DNA from: Prostheceraeus crozeri
Lineage: Eukaryota; Platyhelminthes; Polycladida; Euryleptidae
Assembly (NCBI GenBank): GCA_907163375.1
Contig: CAJQUW010003174.1
Location: 744,001 to 808,000 of the forward strand
Length of the DNA: 64,000 nt
Direction of reading: 5' to 3'
Shown one piece after another: positions 36,301 through 47,264 of this stretch. Numbering within the stretch: position 1 is the stretch's first letter; each line of letters begins with the position of its first letter. Both the position numbers and the translations under genes were made by a program. Under the pieces are notes generated by a model. It ran no database searches. It was not told the origin of the DNA and worked only from the letters and a program-made list of their open reading frames with translations.

Positions 36301-37072
36301 AAAAGTCTTTTTCAGTACTCTGAGCGATATTTCACTCGATATCGCTCCTCTTACTGTAAAATTGACTTCCTAATCTTCGTGAAAACAATTATTTCATGCA
36401 TCTTTTTTGACTTTTTTCATTAAGTTATTTACTTTCGATTTAGTTCTTCGCAAATTTCTGATAAATTTCCTATATAAGATTATAAAGATCTGAAAGAATA
36501 ACACAAGAACTGCAGAAGATGAAGATTGATACTCTCAGTCAACATCTTCACATGAAATGTCCTGCGGATTGAACATAATTTCTAGCTTTCTTCAGTCGGA
36601 GAATTCACCATGACACGAATTTGACATGTGCATGTCGTAGTTGATATATTAAAGGTTCTACACGACAAATCCTTCGCAAACTCTGCACATCATGCCTGTG
36701 GTCAAGATTCTTCAATATATCTGTCACATGAAAATTATCAAAAGGGATGCTGATAATCAGGGATCATGTAACGTCAATTGTCCTTTCATTGTCCTTAAGA
36801 ATAATCCCCGAAAGTCTTCCTGCATCTTCATTAGAAATTCCACTGTAACAAATTCAGGGCAATCGCTTTCAATCAAACTGCGTATAAGGACATTACTGAG
36901 AGTAAAGAATTCATGTCTGCTGTCATTGATTCCATTCTGCGTAATATGCATTTCTTTTGAGCGCACTTTCTGATGCTGTAGCCATCTTGAAGTTTCCAGA
37001 TATGATGTTTACATAGAATATCTTCAAATGCTCTAAATTTGAGTCAATGCAGACAGGCTTATACACTTAGTA
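36301..37072. other. No gene seen
   Basis: AT-rich; overlapping 60-90 codon frames on both strands at 36692-36973 have no recognisable content. Confidence 0.4.
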
Positions 37073-37505
37073 CACTGTAAACCGTAGACCGACAATTATC
37101 CTACAAAATTACTGACAAAATCAACCAACGATTGTCACCTCCAATATCCTGCGATATCCGACGAATTTGTAGGTTCTCCACCGACATCGAAACAGATGCT
37201 TTGTATGCAGATTGTAACTAAACAAAGACTGTTGAATATTGATTGATTTTTTCGATTAGTGATTGCTTTGACTTTTGGGCAATCTGTATTATTGCGTGGA
37301 AAAACCATGATTTATTTTGACAATTTAATTAATTACCTAAATTTTTGATAAAATTAAAGCTACAATTCTTTGCTATTCATTTTGTCGCTTTTTGTCAGAT
37401 ATTGTAGGTGTTCAGTGGCAATCATCCTACAAGAACTAACAATCACCGAGAAAATAGATTTTGTAGGATGAATGTCTGTCAATTGTCACTCAAAGGTTTA
37501 CACTG
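37073..37505. mobile_element. 433 bp MITE, CACTGTAAACC ends
   Basis: Left end CACTGTAAACC; right end GGTTTACACTG, with one change from perfect inversion. A TA lies outside each end. Internal blocks (ATCCTACAAAAT and inverse, GACAATT) extend the inversion to about 45 bp with gaps. Shares its first 11 nt with 31446 but nothing of the interior. Confidence 0.7.
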
Positions 37506-37585
37506 TACACAATCAGCTTACACAATATCACAATTAGATAATTATACACAATTAGATAATTATACACAATTAGCTCACACAATCA
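37506..37585. repeat. Tandem TACACAATTAGATAAT repeat
   Basis: About four imperfect copies of a ~16-18 bp unit directly after the MITE end, starting from its TA duplication. Confidence 0.75.
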
Positions 37586-37588
37586 AGT

Positions 37589-38430
37589 AAGGCCGGCCCC
37601 CAGCACGAGTTTCTGTTGAGAACGAGGCCGAAAGTTAGACTGTCACCGAAAGATGCACACCCTACGTCTGCGCATGCGTGTCTGTCGGGATAATAGCGTC
37701 TAAGAAAACACATGTAATGAAGCACAATGGGAAAATGACTGAGATTTCAGTGAAAATAATATTTTTCTGTTTTGCATCTGTGTAAGTGAGAAGTCATTGA
37801 AGGCAGGGAATGTTTTCAGGTCATTGTTCATTATGTGTCAACGTGCTTTCCCCATTTATGCGATACATTCACGGAGATTCAGCAAACATTTAAAAATGTG
37901 CAAGCATAGCATTTTGATGAATAGAAGGATGTTCCCAGACTTAAGCAAATTAAGCACGAGAATTCCCTGGCAGCCGCAGACGCTACGTTCCGCCCTACAA
38001 GGACTTGTCAGTGAGACTTGGAATAACTCAAACTAGCTTAAAATATCTAGAATGGCTAAACAAACTGAAGGACTGCACAATCTGCGTTTGAATATCCTGG
38101 CTAGCAGTGCTACTGATAATCAAAAAGATTGCAGAATGACAGTTTGCCAAGGCAACTTTGATTAAATTCTGCGGAATCACATTCTTGCATGCATCAACGA
38201 TCAGATGTAGTTGTCAATGTGATAATAGCAGGTGCCCATCATATGAAGAAACTCTTCGCTAAAAGTATTTGTGACTTTTAACTTAGAGTACTTCTCAGTT
38301 CAACAAGGAAAACGTCACTCTGCTTCCCAATGTGCTTACGTGCGCTACTTCATCTTGTTTGCGAGAAGGAAACCTGGCAGAACTGGGCAGACGCGCAGAT
38401 TCGTAGTAGGCAATGGGAATGCATCATTCT
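37589..38430. mobile_element. Palindromic TA-flanked element, diverged copy
   Basis: The left end GCCGGCCCCCAGCACGAG with GTTTCTG...GAACGAGGCCGAAA matches 63076. The right end is recognisable only as GGGCAGACGCGCAGATTCGTAGTAGGCA near 38385-38415. The interior holds repeat D (37970-38087). Confidence 0.55.
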
Positions 38431-39702
38431 TGGTTGTTCCATCTATTTAATGATCTGATAAGAAATAGATGAAATTACATTCTCAGCCGCTAGTCTTCTT
38501 GTAGTGCGGTTGTGCGAGAAGCATTTTGAAAGCTGAATCTGCGGCTGTGATGGCAGTTGTCAGAGATGATACTCATTATGCCATGAAGCAGCTAACGGAA
38601 ACTCCTGACATAACCTGTCATCCCATCGACTGTCACGATCAGGTTATAGTGAATATTCAGTGTAACCGGTGATACAAAACTTCATCTCTGTGTATTTCAT
38701 TCACCTAGCGGAATTTGAAACCTTATTGAGATTTCCAAGCACGAAAATAGACACCCACCCATTCAATATGAGTCTCATTTCCCCTAGGTTTGATTTCCTG
38801 ACTAATGTTTTATACCATGACCTTTGTCTATCTCTCCTGTTCTACATGCATCTATTTCAGACATCGTGGATCTTAAAAAACGATTTTAATTGTCATGCTA
38901 TATTACAACTCAAACCCGATTTATTTGTAGAATTTAGAAAGGAATCTGTTTGGAGGAAAGAATTTATCACCCTAATTGCTTTCGGCTACTCCTTGTCAAT
39001 GAGGTTTAATGGATGGGATGGTGTGAAGACGGTTCGGTCCCTGCATACAATCTTTGAAATTAGCTCTTCAAGTACCACGAGAAAGTGTGCGCATTCTGGA
39101 TTGGCCTATCCACACGGGGGATCTGATTAGGACCCTTTGGCACCCCTGCTGTGGTTGTTATTGAAGAAAATCACATGACTGACCGCTGCTTCAATTTTAA
39201 AGTCTAGCCGATTCTATATATTTTGAATTACGATCTCATACAAGCATTTATAGCATGCAAAAGTACAGCGCATAATTGCTACCAATGGCTACAAAGTGAA
39301 ATTTTTTGATTCCTTTACTTTGTGCAAATAGTTTACAAAAGGAGAGTGCCCTAATCTCGTAATTTGCGCTTTTAGTCTTGTATTATTTCCAGAGAGGGAG
39401 CTACTTTTGATTTGTGAATGCGTGCATTAACGTTAGCCTCAATGCTGTGTGACTTGCAACAGAATATTTCGCAAATACCCGGATTCATTGAATTGTTAAC
39501 ATGTGAGAATATTCTTACATCTCCACAGGCAAATGGAAAGATATTTTTTAATCCTATTCAGTCGGGTCACTTGCATGTCGGGTCACTATACTTTATTCAA
39601 TTTAATTACGGCCTCGGCTGTACGACTCCTTGAAGCTTTCAAAATCTAGACATTATTGTTATATTGTAATCTACATGAAAGAAATACTACTAAATGAAGT
39701 TA
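38431..39702. other. No trusted gene; one 153-codon frame
   Basis: The longest non-transposon frame on this strand (38669-39130) begins MIQNFISVYFIHL. It has no recognisable domain, no Kozak or splice support and AT-driven composition. I treat it as chance, but it is the best unexplained ORF in the window. Confidence 0.35.
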
Positions 39703-39815
39703 GACGAGCAACCTGGCAATAAATAAATTTATCAAATCTCAGCAGATGTAACCATCTGGAGACATGGTTCGTCCTCTTGGGCCTCATGAGTCGTGGGCAG
39801 GTTTAAGCCAGCGAT
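39703..39815 (-). mobile_element. Hammerhead SINE, inverted 5'-truncated copy
   Basis: Read on the minus strand, this carries the end of box B (TTAAACC), then CCCACGA, a changed core CTCATGA, a stem II region and GAACCATGTC, then the same 3' tail as the plus copy (TTTATTGCCAGGTTGC). Core changes and loss of stem I pairing make this ribozyme copy presumably inactive. It ends at box B, where a plus-strand tail begins. Confidence 0.7.
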
Positions 39816-40130
39816 TTATTCATTGCCAGGCTACTTGTCTGACTCACATGTACTCACGTGAGGCCTGCGTGAAGCGCCTCAATCTCAGATACGGTATTAA
39901 GTGGCATCTCCACGTGCCTGCGCTACAGCAGTGCCTCCCTGGCTAATTCCCGCTCTGAACAGATGGTCCGGTGGCCTTGTGGTTAGAGGGTATGCTTGCA
40001 CATCCTCTAGTTCCAGCGTCGCTGGTTCAAACCTACCCACGACTGATGAGGCTCAGCAGGCCGAAACATGTCTCGTGGTGGTTATATCTGTTGATATCTG
40101 ATAAATGTATTCATTGTCAGGTTACTTGTC
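39816..40130 (+). mobile_element. tRNA-headed retroposon with hammerhead ribozyme
   Basis: Begins with a copy of its own 3' tail (CATTGCCAGGCTACTTGTC at 39821), followed by a GC-rich ~120 bp segment. Next comes a tRNA-like head with box A (GTGGTTAGAGGG at 39979) and box B (GGTTCAAACC at 40024), the hammerhead at 40031-40082, and the tail again (CATTGTCAGGTTACTTGTC at 40112). The tail-to-tail period is 291 bp. Polymerase III transcription from the internal boxes would place a self-cleaving ribozyme in the transcript, as in Schistosoma Sm-alpha SINE-like repeats. Tandem spacing also recalls metazoan retrozymes. No coding capacity, so it must be mobilised in trans. Confidence 0.75.
40031..40082 (+). 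ncRNA. Type I hammerhead ribozyme
   Basis: Stem I is CCACGA (40037-40042) paired with TCGTGG (40073-40078), possibly continued beyond an internal loop by ACC (40031-40033) with GGT (40080-40082). The core CTGATGA (40043-40049) is intact. Stem II is GGC/GCC plus a possible T-G pair around CAGCA. The GAAA core follows at 40063-40066. Stem III is the two-pair AC/GT with an AT loop (40066-40071). The cleavage triplet is GTC, with the cut expected after 40072. Very short stem III is known in retroelement hammerheads, which may act as dimers. All conserved core bases are present. Self-cleavage itself is inferred. Confidence 0.8.
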
Positions 40131-43077
40131 ACATATAGATAGTATTCTTCAACAGATTTCTGAAGTATATCGTTAGTCTTTTGAATTAAATTCAGTTATT
40201 AATTGCTATTTTATTTGTGATAGAAATATTTACTGCGATCTCAAACTATGCATCCAGCTAACAGCCCATAAATAGAAATTAACGTTCTCTTTATAGAAAA
40301 TACTAATGTAAAGGTCAGGAATTGTTTGACCATCAAAAAGCTACTTGATGGCATTTCCTTTTTAAGTTTTCCATATTTGCTGAGAGCAAGTTATTCTGAT
40401 GATCAAATTAAGTGGAGAGATTTCCTTACAGATTTCCTTTCTATGAATTAAAATTACAATCCACTTTAGGAGAGGCATGAACGCAGGTGCACACAAGAGA
40501 AAAATCAATGCACTTCTCTCACTCCTGCCATACCACACTTAGTAAAAACAATCAGAATATTAACCTCCTACTGAGTAATAAAAATATGATAAAACTATTC
40601 TCGTGACAGATGCAGATGCGTTCTATTTTAACTCACTCTGAACCTTTGTCGGTGTGCAGCTATAATTGTAATATACAAATGTATAATAAGAAATCCTCCC
40701 ACGTATCACAATTCTTCAAGAGAAACCTTTGACTATATAACAATTAGAATGCCATCGTATGTAGACATTTGACAGATGAATTAGGGATCATTGTTCATTT
40801 TTGAATATAATCTCATTTATGCGTTGAATGAGCATGCAAAGCTGGGCTTCCATCTTATATTTGAAATGGTGTTGAGTGCAAATATATATCAGTTGCAGTG
40901 ATCATGCCAAACGGATGATAAAAGTTTTTCTTTTGCTTTCTCAGCAATTTGAAATCCTCCAAAAAAGAAGAGCATGTTGTTATCCATAATGCACTATATA
41001 TAATCATCCTTACGCTCGTATTGAGAATGAGAATATTTGGGGCAATTCCAATACTTAGTTTTCACAAACATTCATACACGTACACAGAAGTAGCATAAAC
41101 TCACAAACCTGTGGATATGTAGAATATACGGACGAAGCGATTACACGCAGAAATAAAAGTATCGTAAAAAGGAAAGTGATGAAAAGTTCATGCCAAATCT
41201 AACCAGGTACAGCAGGCGCGCACTACGCACTACAGCAGGTACAACTACGCCAAGGTCACAGCCAACTATCATCTCAATGCCACACTTTGATCTCGTTGAT
41301 GAAATTCGCTTTTGTACGAAAGAGTCTAAAATTAAGGGTCATCGCTGCCGACTTCCACTGAATGGGACGTGTTCAAGTGACCGAAGTATCAGAGGACTCG
41401 CATGGTATCTCGTCATTTTAAATGGTCTAACGATTATTGTTGCAGAAAATATGAGCAAGCTATAATTCTTATCGGTTAGATAGCAAATTTGGGACGGCAT
41501 TCATTCAACTCACTGCGTCCGGGAGACCTTGGTTCAAATCTTTGACCGGTCAAACCTTCAAAAGAATACTTTTAAAGTAGGTGCACTCTGCATTCTTGAT
41601 AAAACAGTCAACGCAAGAAGAATAAGAGTGGGATAAATCACAACTCGACCACATGGAAGAAAGGCTCCGTGCCCAATGTGCCTCAAAATATAAACAAGGT
41701 TTATTCATTTTTATCATGATTACATCACGAATGGGTGGAAATTCAAACTTTTCGAAATCGATGTTACCCTACTAGGCGCTGACTTGAAAGTAGGTAAACA
41801 GAGGAAAGATGTTCCTCCAGCCATATCAATACACATTGTTGACAAAATGTAGACTATCAACCGCTTGAGCTATGAAATTATCAGTTATGAAGCCACAAAC
41901 TTCCAATCACTAGTTACGACATTTAATTAGGCAAACCACACTGTTTCCTAAGCCTAGTGTCTCTACTGGTCAAGTGAATTAATTTGGTAATTCATCAATT
42001 ATGAGCTCAAGATCAAATTTGATGAGAATAAGAAAAAGATAAACGAACTTTTCGTGGTGTGCAACGATATACACACAATACCTCTAAATTCAAAGAAAAC
42101 TCTTATGGAATTATTACTCCTGTCCAAGATAGATGACCATAGACGTGAGATTCTCAAACTTCCATTGTAAACATACTTGTTTCATGTCTCACTGAAATAA
42201 TCACATAAATAAACAAGAAATCATTGTAAACGTAAAATTCAATTTAGTTTCTAAAAATACATTTCCAATTAAGTTACATATATCTTCCCCATCGTATTTA
42301 TCTATCTGCACTTGTCTGAATGGAGCATTCATGCTGTTTTCCACGCAGGAATGTTCATATTTGTCTTCACTAACAACGGCGCTATCTATTACAAATCGCA
42401 ACGTGAAATCCAGGATTGACATTTTGAATGACAATTATTGGACTATAAAGATAAATGAGGTCTTTTTCCTCTTTCTGTAACATTTCTGCCTGAGAAATAG
42501 GAGTTGACAAGGCCCAATATGATGTCTTATTTGCACATTTTTCACAGCTGTAATGAATGTTTGTCGGAACTTGGTTTAAACTTCAATAATCAGAGACAGT
42601 TGTTGGCAACCTAAAATAAAGTCATTTTGGAACGAACTGTAAAATCATCACGGCATCCATTACAGCCACTTAGCCTTCCTACCGATCTGAATGCAATCCT
42701 ACTGTGGTGCATGTTTATACAGCACCATCAAAGCAAATGCAAGTTTAAAAAGTAAAAATTAGCCTAACTAGTTATTCGATGCACTTGGAACTATATAGAT
42801 AGATCTACTTGTTCGTTTCAGCGTATGTTCTTGCCGATCTCCAATTTTTGAAATGAGCGTTGATTGACATATTTTTGGTGACAGAAGAAAGTTTTGAGAA
42901 ATCATTATTCTCTTTTCCAGTTGATGTAGCAACGTTTGAGTTTTGGGAATTGACAGCAAAGAAAATGAAAATCAAAAGCTGTGCTTCAAAGCAAATAAAG
43001 CTCAAAATCAGCGACTTTGCTATGATACAATACTGTGATAGCTGAAGTATGACATCGTAGCAGATTGAGCCCCAGCG
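40131..43077. other. No gene seen
   Basis: AT-rich. A weak tRNA-like head may lie near 41470-41560 (TTGGTTCAAATC as box B) but box A is poor. Confidence 0.4.
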
Positions 43078-43562
43078 CTTCGGAGAACTTCGTTTCATTT
43101 TATCATTTTACTGTGTTTACCAAACTGCAATTTCACAGACAATGTCTTCTTCGTCAGTGGTTGGAATGTAAAAGTGCACATGTAATAGTCAATCAGTTAT
43201 CAAAAAGAAATTTTCTCCAACAGAAAGCTAAGAAGTCACAAACGTAAAAACAGTGGTACTGACGCAGTGTTACTATTTAACAATAAAGACCTGTCAGTAG
43301 CGGCAATGAGTACAGATTCTGCGATACGAGTATTATTCGTTCAATAACAGATAACGCTGAATTATGGTTCACGTGATATTTCAGTTGGTAGGGCGCGACC
43401 TTTGATATGCTCGTTAATTCTAGTTTGCAAATGCGGAGCTGTCTCACCAATGTAGCAATTTGGACAAAAATGTGTAAATGACATATTCTGACAGCGTCTC
43501 TGAAAATCCTGAGGCCAGTGAAATATTTATGAATGTTTCCTTGTCATCTTGAATGAAAATTC

Positions 43563-44446
43563 TTGAAATTTTCTCTCTTTTTCAATGACTTATTACACGT
43601 GTTTAACAAAGTCAATGACAGTATTCAATTTACTGCAGAGATCCCAGATAATAATGCGCTTGATTTCTTGGATATCACCATTATCATCGAAGGGCACGAT
43701 ATTTATTATAACTGGTTTGAAAAACCCCAACATTCTGGCATCTCTCTGTCGCGTGACAGCTACGTACCTCAACATGTGAAAACTAATTACCTCAAAAATA
43801 ACAATGAATACGTAAAAAGTCGTTGTAGTGATAAACGTTTTATTGAAATATCTGAGAAAAAACTGAACAATAGGAAAAATGGGTTTCGCCAAAAAGATTG
43901 GAAATATACGTGCAAACGTAAAGCGAGCAAAAGAAAAACTGAAGAAGGAAACTGTAATCAACTGCATTTCAATTTCATTAATGACTGCACAGAAAAATTT
44001 ATAAATTAATTGATAAGTACAATTTCTTAGTCAAACTAGTTAGCAAACCAAATAAAACTGCATACAATAGTTTAAGAAATAAAAAGAAACATGCGAACTG
44101 TGACTTATGTAATTACTTGCCAGAAAACTTGAACTGTATGAGCCGTCATATCATATATAAGTTTACATGTAATTTACGTATGCAGTTTCATATTGGCATA
44201 AGCAACAGGCCATTTAAATTTCGTTTTATGGAGCATAGTCGTAGTTTGCACAATAGAAACTCCAGTAGTGCTCTGACTGATCACGTTCTTCACAAGCACC
44301 AAACACGTGACTTGACTATCAATGGTTTTGATTTGACTGTTCTTGAAAAGTGTTCTGACCCTCTAGATACTCGCTTGCTGGAAGCGAACTATATTAAACG
44401 TCTTTCTCCGCAAATCAATCGCAAATATGAGCTAATCGATTTTTGA
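43563..44446 (+). pseudogene. Penelope-like element: RT thumb and GIY-YIG endonuclease
   Basis: The first part reads DSIQFTAEIPDNNALDFLDI and YYNWFEKPQHSGISLSRDSY, matching the conserved end of Penelope reverse transcriptases (S.KFT.E....LPFLD, then Y.KP.H). The second part has the paired cysteines of NCDLCNYLP, then HIIYKFTCN, HIGISNRPFKFRFMEHSRSL, and ends NRKYELIDF. This is the Cys-containing linker and the GIY-YIG nuclease that distinguishes most Penelope elements. The catalytic-domain fingers and palm are absent (5' truncation), and the two parts are not in one continuous frame. It would make the nick for target-primed reverse transcription. No host neighbour. Confidence 0.85.
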
Positions 44447-44514
44447 ATCTTATTCACATCATCCGCAGTCCGACAGCAAATCTTCATTTACTCCATTCAC
44501 TTTTACTGCTGATA

Positions 44515-44548
44515 CCCTTGAGGACGGGTGAATACCTGAAACGTTGGA
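44515..44548 (+). ncRNA. Degenerate hammerhead-like motif at Penelope 3' end
   Basis: TTGAGGA resembles the CTGANGA core with the first base changed. GGGT/ACCT forms a short stem II, and GAAACGTT supplies the GAAA core, a zero-loop ACGT stem III and a GTT site. Hammerhead motifs are documented in Penelope-like elements. This copy lacks a good stem I, so activity is doubtful. It aligns with 30578-30622. Confidence 0.5.
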
Positions 44549-44724
44549 CTGTACATATGTTTTTAACTTTATAACTACGCGAAGATAAAAAAGAAGAGAA
44601 AATTTCAAGAATTTTCATTCAAGATGACAAGGAAACATTCATAGATATTTCACTGGCCCCAGGATTTTCAGAGACGATGTCAGAAAATGTCATTTACAAA
44701 TTTTCTTGTGAACACTGTCCAAAG

Positions 44725-44981
44725 CATAGAAATAAACTGTTTATCTGAAGTTCGCTAGAATGGAAATTGACTCAAGGTCGCGGCACATCCGGGGGAACTA
44801 AGTTGGGGCATGAAGAACCAATTAAAACCTTCGATTTACTCATGTGACTGATTCTAACCCAATGATGCAGACGTTGGCAGGTGCATCTAAGTGAAAATGC
44901 GTGCGATTTATGTGCCGTTATTGTGCATTGCATGAAGCTTAATTTCCATTCTAAGAGGTTTTATTGTTGTCAATTTCTATG
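44725..44981. mobile_element. 257 bp CATAGAA-ended MITE nested in a Penelope arm
   Basis: Bounded by perfect 8 bp duplications GTCCAAAG (44717-44724 and 44982-44989). Ends CATAGAAAT and ATTTCTATG are inverted; CTAGAATGGAAATT near the left end faces AATTTCCATTCTAAG near the right. Same family as 15757-15803 and 60074-61085. It splits the GIY-YIG frame of the arm, so it post-dates that Penelope copy. Confidence 0.9.
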
Positions 44982-45371
44982 GTCCAAAGTGTTACATTGG
45001 CGAGCCCACTAGGCATTTGCAAACTAGAATTAACGAGCATATCAAAGGTCGCGCCCTGTCACCTTGGATTTTCACGTGAACCATAATTCAGCGTTCTCTG
45101 TTATTGAACGAATAATACTCGTATCACAGAATCTGTACTCATTGCCGCTACTGACAGGTCTTTATTGTTAAATAGTAACATTACGTCAGTACCATTGTTT
45201 TTACGTTTGTGACTTCTTAGCTTTCTGTTGGAGAAAATTTCTTTTTGATAACTGATTGACTATTACATGTGCACTTTTACATTCCAACCACTGACGAAGA
45301 AGACATTGTCTGTGAAATTGCAGTTTGATAAACAACAGTAAAATGATAGAATGAAACGAAGTTCTCCGAAG

Positions 45372-46600
45372 TATGATAATAATATGATGGCAGAATAACT
45401 CTCTCAACAAGCTTAAAACGATCGCAAATTCCATTTGATTTTTTCGAAAAATCGAAGAAAAATCGAAAGGAAAGCTATGTTTTGTAATTGTTTGCACTTG
45501 CAGTATACTGACGTGCTTGGCGAATTTGTGAAAATTCGAAAACCCATTTCCTGTCTAGTGCGAGATGAGTTTCGAAGTCGCAAAATGAATAAGAAAATCT
45601 AAGTATATAATATGTCAGAGCAACCTGAAATGACAAGGCTGAAGTGCAGCAAACATGTAAGTTTCGTAAAGAGGCAGAATAATTTTTCACATTTTTGAAT
45701 TATCAGTAGTATGAGCCAGGTAAGCGTAATTCAGACAATTATCTTTACTCTTACATAATTGCATAACATTGTTATGAGATGATATCACCGATGCATTTTA
45801 ATTCAAATAATATAGCCAAAATCACCATATGATGGCCTATCTAGAAAAGAAAATTATTCAAAGTTTTGCGGATGTACTTTGAATCAAAGGAATTTATTTG
45901 AACATTTCCCGGGCCAATTTCAAAAGTGTTTAATATGTAGCTAAAGCTAAAGCAAAATTTCGAGAAGCGCCTCCTCCCTCCAACCGGACGCACACAATGA
46001 AGAGAAAATCAATATCTTCATTATCACCTTTTAGTGTGGCTGAATCAATTTCTGCAATTTTAAATTGACCGTTGCTCAAATATTGTCGGAAAATAATTCA
46101 AAAATCAGCCTCCGTTCGTATTTTCAAACATTTCATGCGGCTAGTACTGTTTTGTGAAGAATATTACTGCTATCCGATGCTTATTTCCTCCAACAAACAG
46201 ATGAATTTCTACTACATTTCGCTTTGAAGCAACAAAAAAAGACTATGAAAGCAACTTCAGATTTAGAGAATCTGCGTGCTTCAAGAAATCACAAGAATCA
46301 CAAGCAATTCAATGATATTTTAATGAAATCACTGACTCCGCAACTCTTGAAAATGTAAACATGTAATTGTGATAAAGCAATTGCAGTGTGGTCAATCTAC
46401 TGCAGGCGTTCTTGTATGGCTTCACTTTATCACGTAAGACTGCTTATGAGAGAGAGCTCCTCTCCTTAAGCAGACTCAACGTACGGCGCACGAAACCATA
46501 TTACCAAATCACATGCATGCAATGATTTAGGATTGGTAATCAACATTGCTAGTAGTGGATGGACTAGATCTAAATAGAATAATTAAATTTTGAGTTGCAT
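45372..46600. other. No gene seen
   Basis: AT-rich; no readable frame or element ends. Confidence 0.4.
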
Positions 46601-46616
46601 CCTCAGTTGACTCAAG

Positions 46617-46860
46617 CGATTTGCCAGTAGTGTGTTCGAAGCGATATTTAATGAATTTTTTCGAAATTTCACTAACTTGCTAATCGCAGATCTCAAATTT
46701 ACCCAGGCATGCCTATCCTACTTTAAATAGGAAGTTGTGTCGATGTTGAGAGATGTGAACAAGGCCTATTCATGATTCCTGATATTGAATGAAATAACTG
46801 TTTCCATTTCTCAAGTGAGGATTCAACTCAATATTTAATTATTCTATTTACATTAAGTTC
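46617..46860 (+). repeat. Repeat family B, medium copy
   Basis: Contains CGATTTGCCAGTAGTGTGTT, the AGTTGTGTCGATGTTGAGAG block and the AACTCAATATTTAATTATTC end. A short inverted fragment precedes it (46577-46615). Lacks the coding-like tail of the long copies. Confidence 0.6.
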
Positions 46861-46918
46861 ATGATAACAATAGAATGAACTAAAGTTAACGATAGATCAA
46901 ATTACCATGCAAAAGATG

Positions 46919-46990
46919 TGCGGTTGGTAGGATTCGAACCTACGACCAAGGTTAACTAGACCTGCGATCTACCAACTGAGCTACTAGCCA
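46919..46990 (-). repeat. tRNA-Thr-like sequence (SINE head or tRNA pseudogene)
   Basis: On the minus strand: TAGCTCAGTTGGTAGA (box A), a loop CTAGTTA giving anticodon AGT, and GTAGGTTCGAATCCTAC as a perfect T arm (box B). Anticodon and D stems each have a mismatch and the acceptor pairs poorly, so a functional tRNA is unlikely. A near-identical 3' half with the same downstream flank lies 294 bp away at 47217. Confidence 0.6.
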
Positions 46991-47216
46991 CTTATGCGAC
47001 TGTCAATTGGCAGGATCAAACCCTCACCACCACACATCAGTTGTCATATCAATAATAATCAATGAATAAATAACACGTCACAATTGTGACCGCCGACATT
47101 AAGGCAAGTAGCGGGGATCGATTATCCACCAAAGCATCTTAAACTATGTCGTGAATGCAATTAACAACAATGAGATTAAATACACGATAGATCAAATTAC
47201 CATGCAAAAGATGTGC

Positions 47217-47264
47217 GCTGGTAGGATTTGAACCTACGACCAAGGTTAACGAGACCTGTACGTG
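47217..47264 (-). repeat. tRNA-Thr-like 3' half, second copy
   Basis: Repeats the T arm and anticodon loop (CTCGTTA, anticodon CGT) of 46919-46990. The flank GATAGATCAAATTACCATGC is also repeated, so a unit of at least 80 bp is duplicated. Truncated before the D arm. Confidence 0.6.

Larger units (their letters stand above)
43078..45371. mobile_element. Inverted Penelope-like composite
   Basis: The left arm (43078 to about 43565, minus) and right arm (about 44592-45371, plus) are inverted copies of one sequence; CTTCGGAGAACTTCG faces CGAAGTTCTCCGAAG at the outer edges. Each arm carries a GIY-YIG endonuclease piece: CYIGE(T/P)..HLQTRINEHI on the minus strand near 43395-43465 and on the plus strand near 44990-45045. 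Between them sits a Penelope C-terminal segment of a different family in plus orientation. Head-to-head partial copies and inverted ends are typical of Penelope-like elements. The right arm is longer because of a nested MITE. Confidence 0.7.

Noticed and set aside
37506-37585. Possible CRISPR-like array
   Set aside because: Short contiguous tandem repeat without spacers, in a eukaryotic context.
38669-39130. 153-codon plus-strand ORF
   Set aside because: Longest non-transposon frame, but no domain, no splice or start context, and AT-driven residues (F, L, S). No basis to call a gene.
41456-41560. tRNA-like head with TTGGTTCAAATC
   Set aside because: Box A is poor and spacing uncertain; not called as a SINE.
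46919-46990. Functional tRNA-Thr gene
   Set aside because: Acceptor stem pairs poorly, D and anticodon stems have mismatches, and the unit is duplicated with its flank, as SINE-like repeats are.
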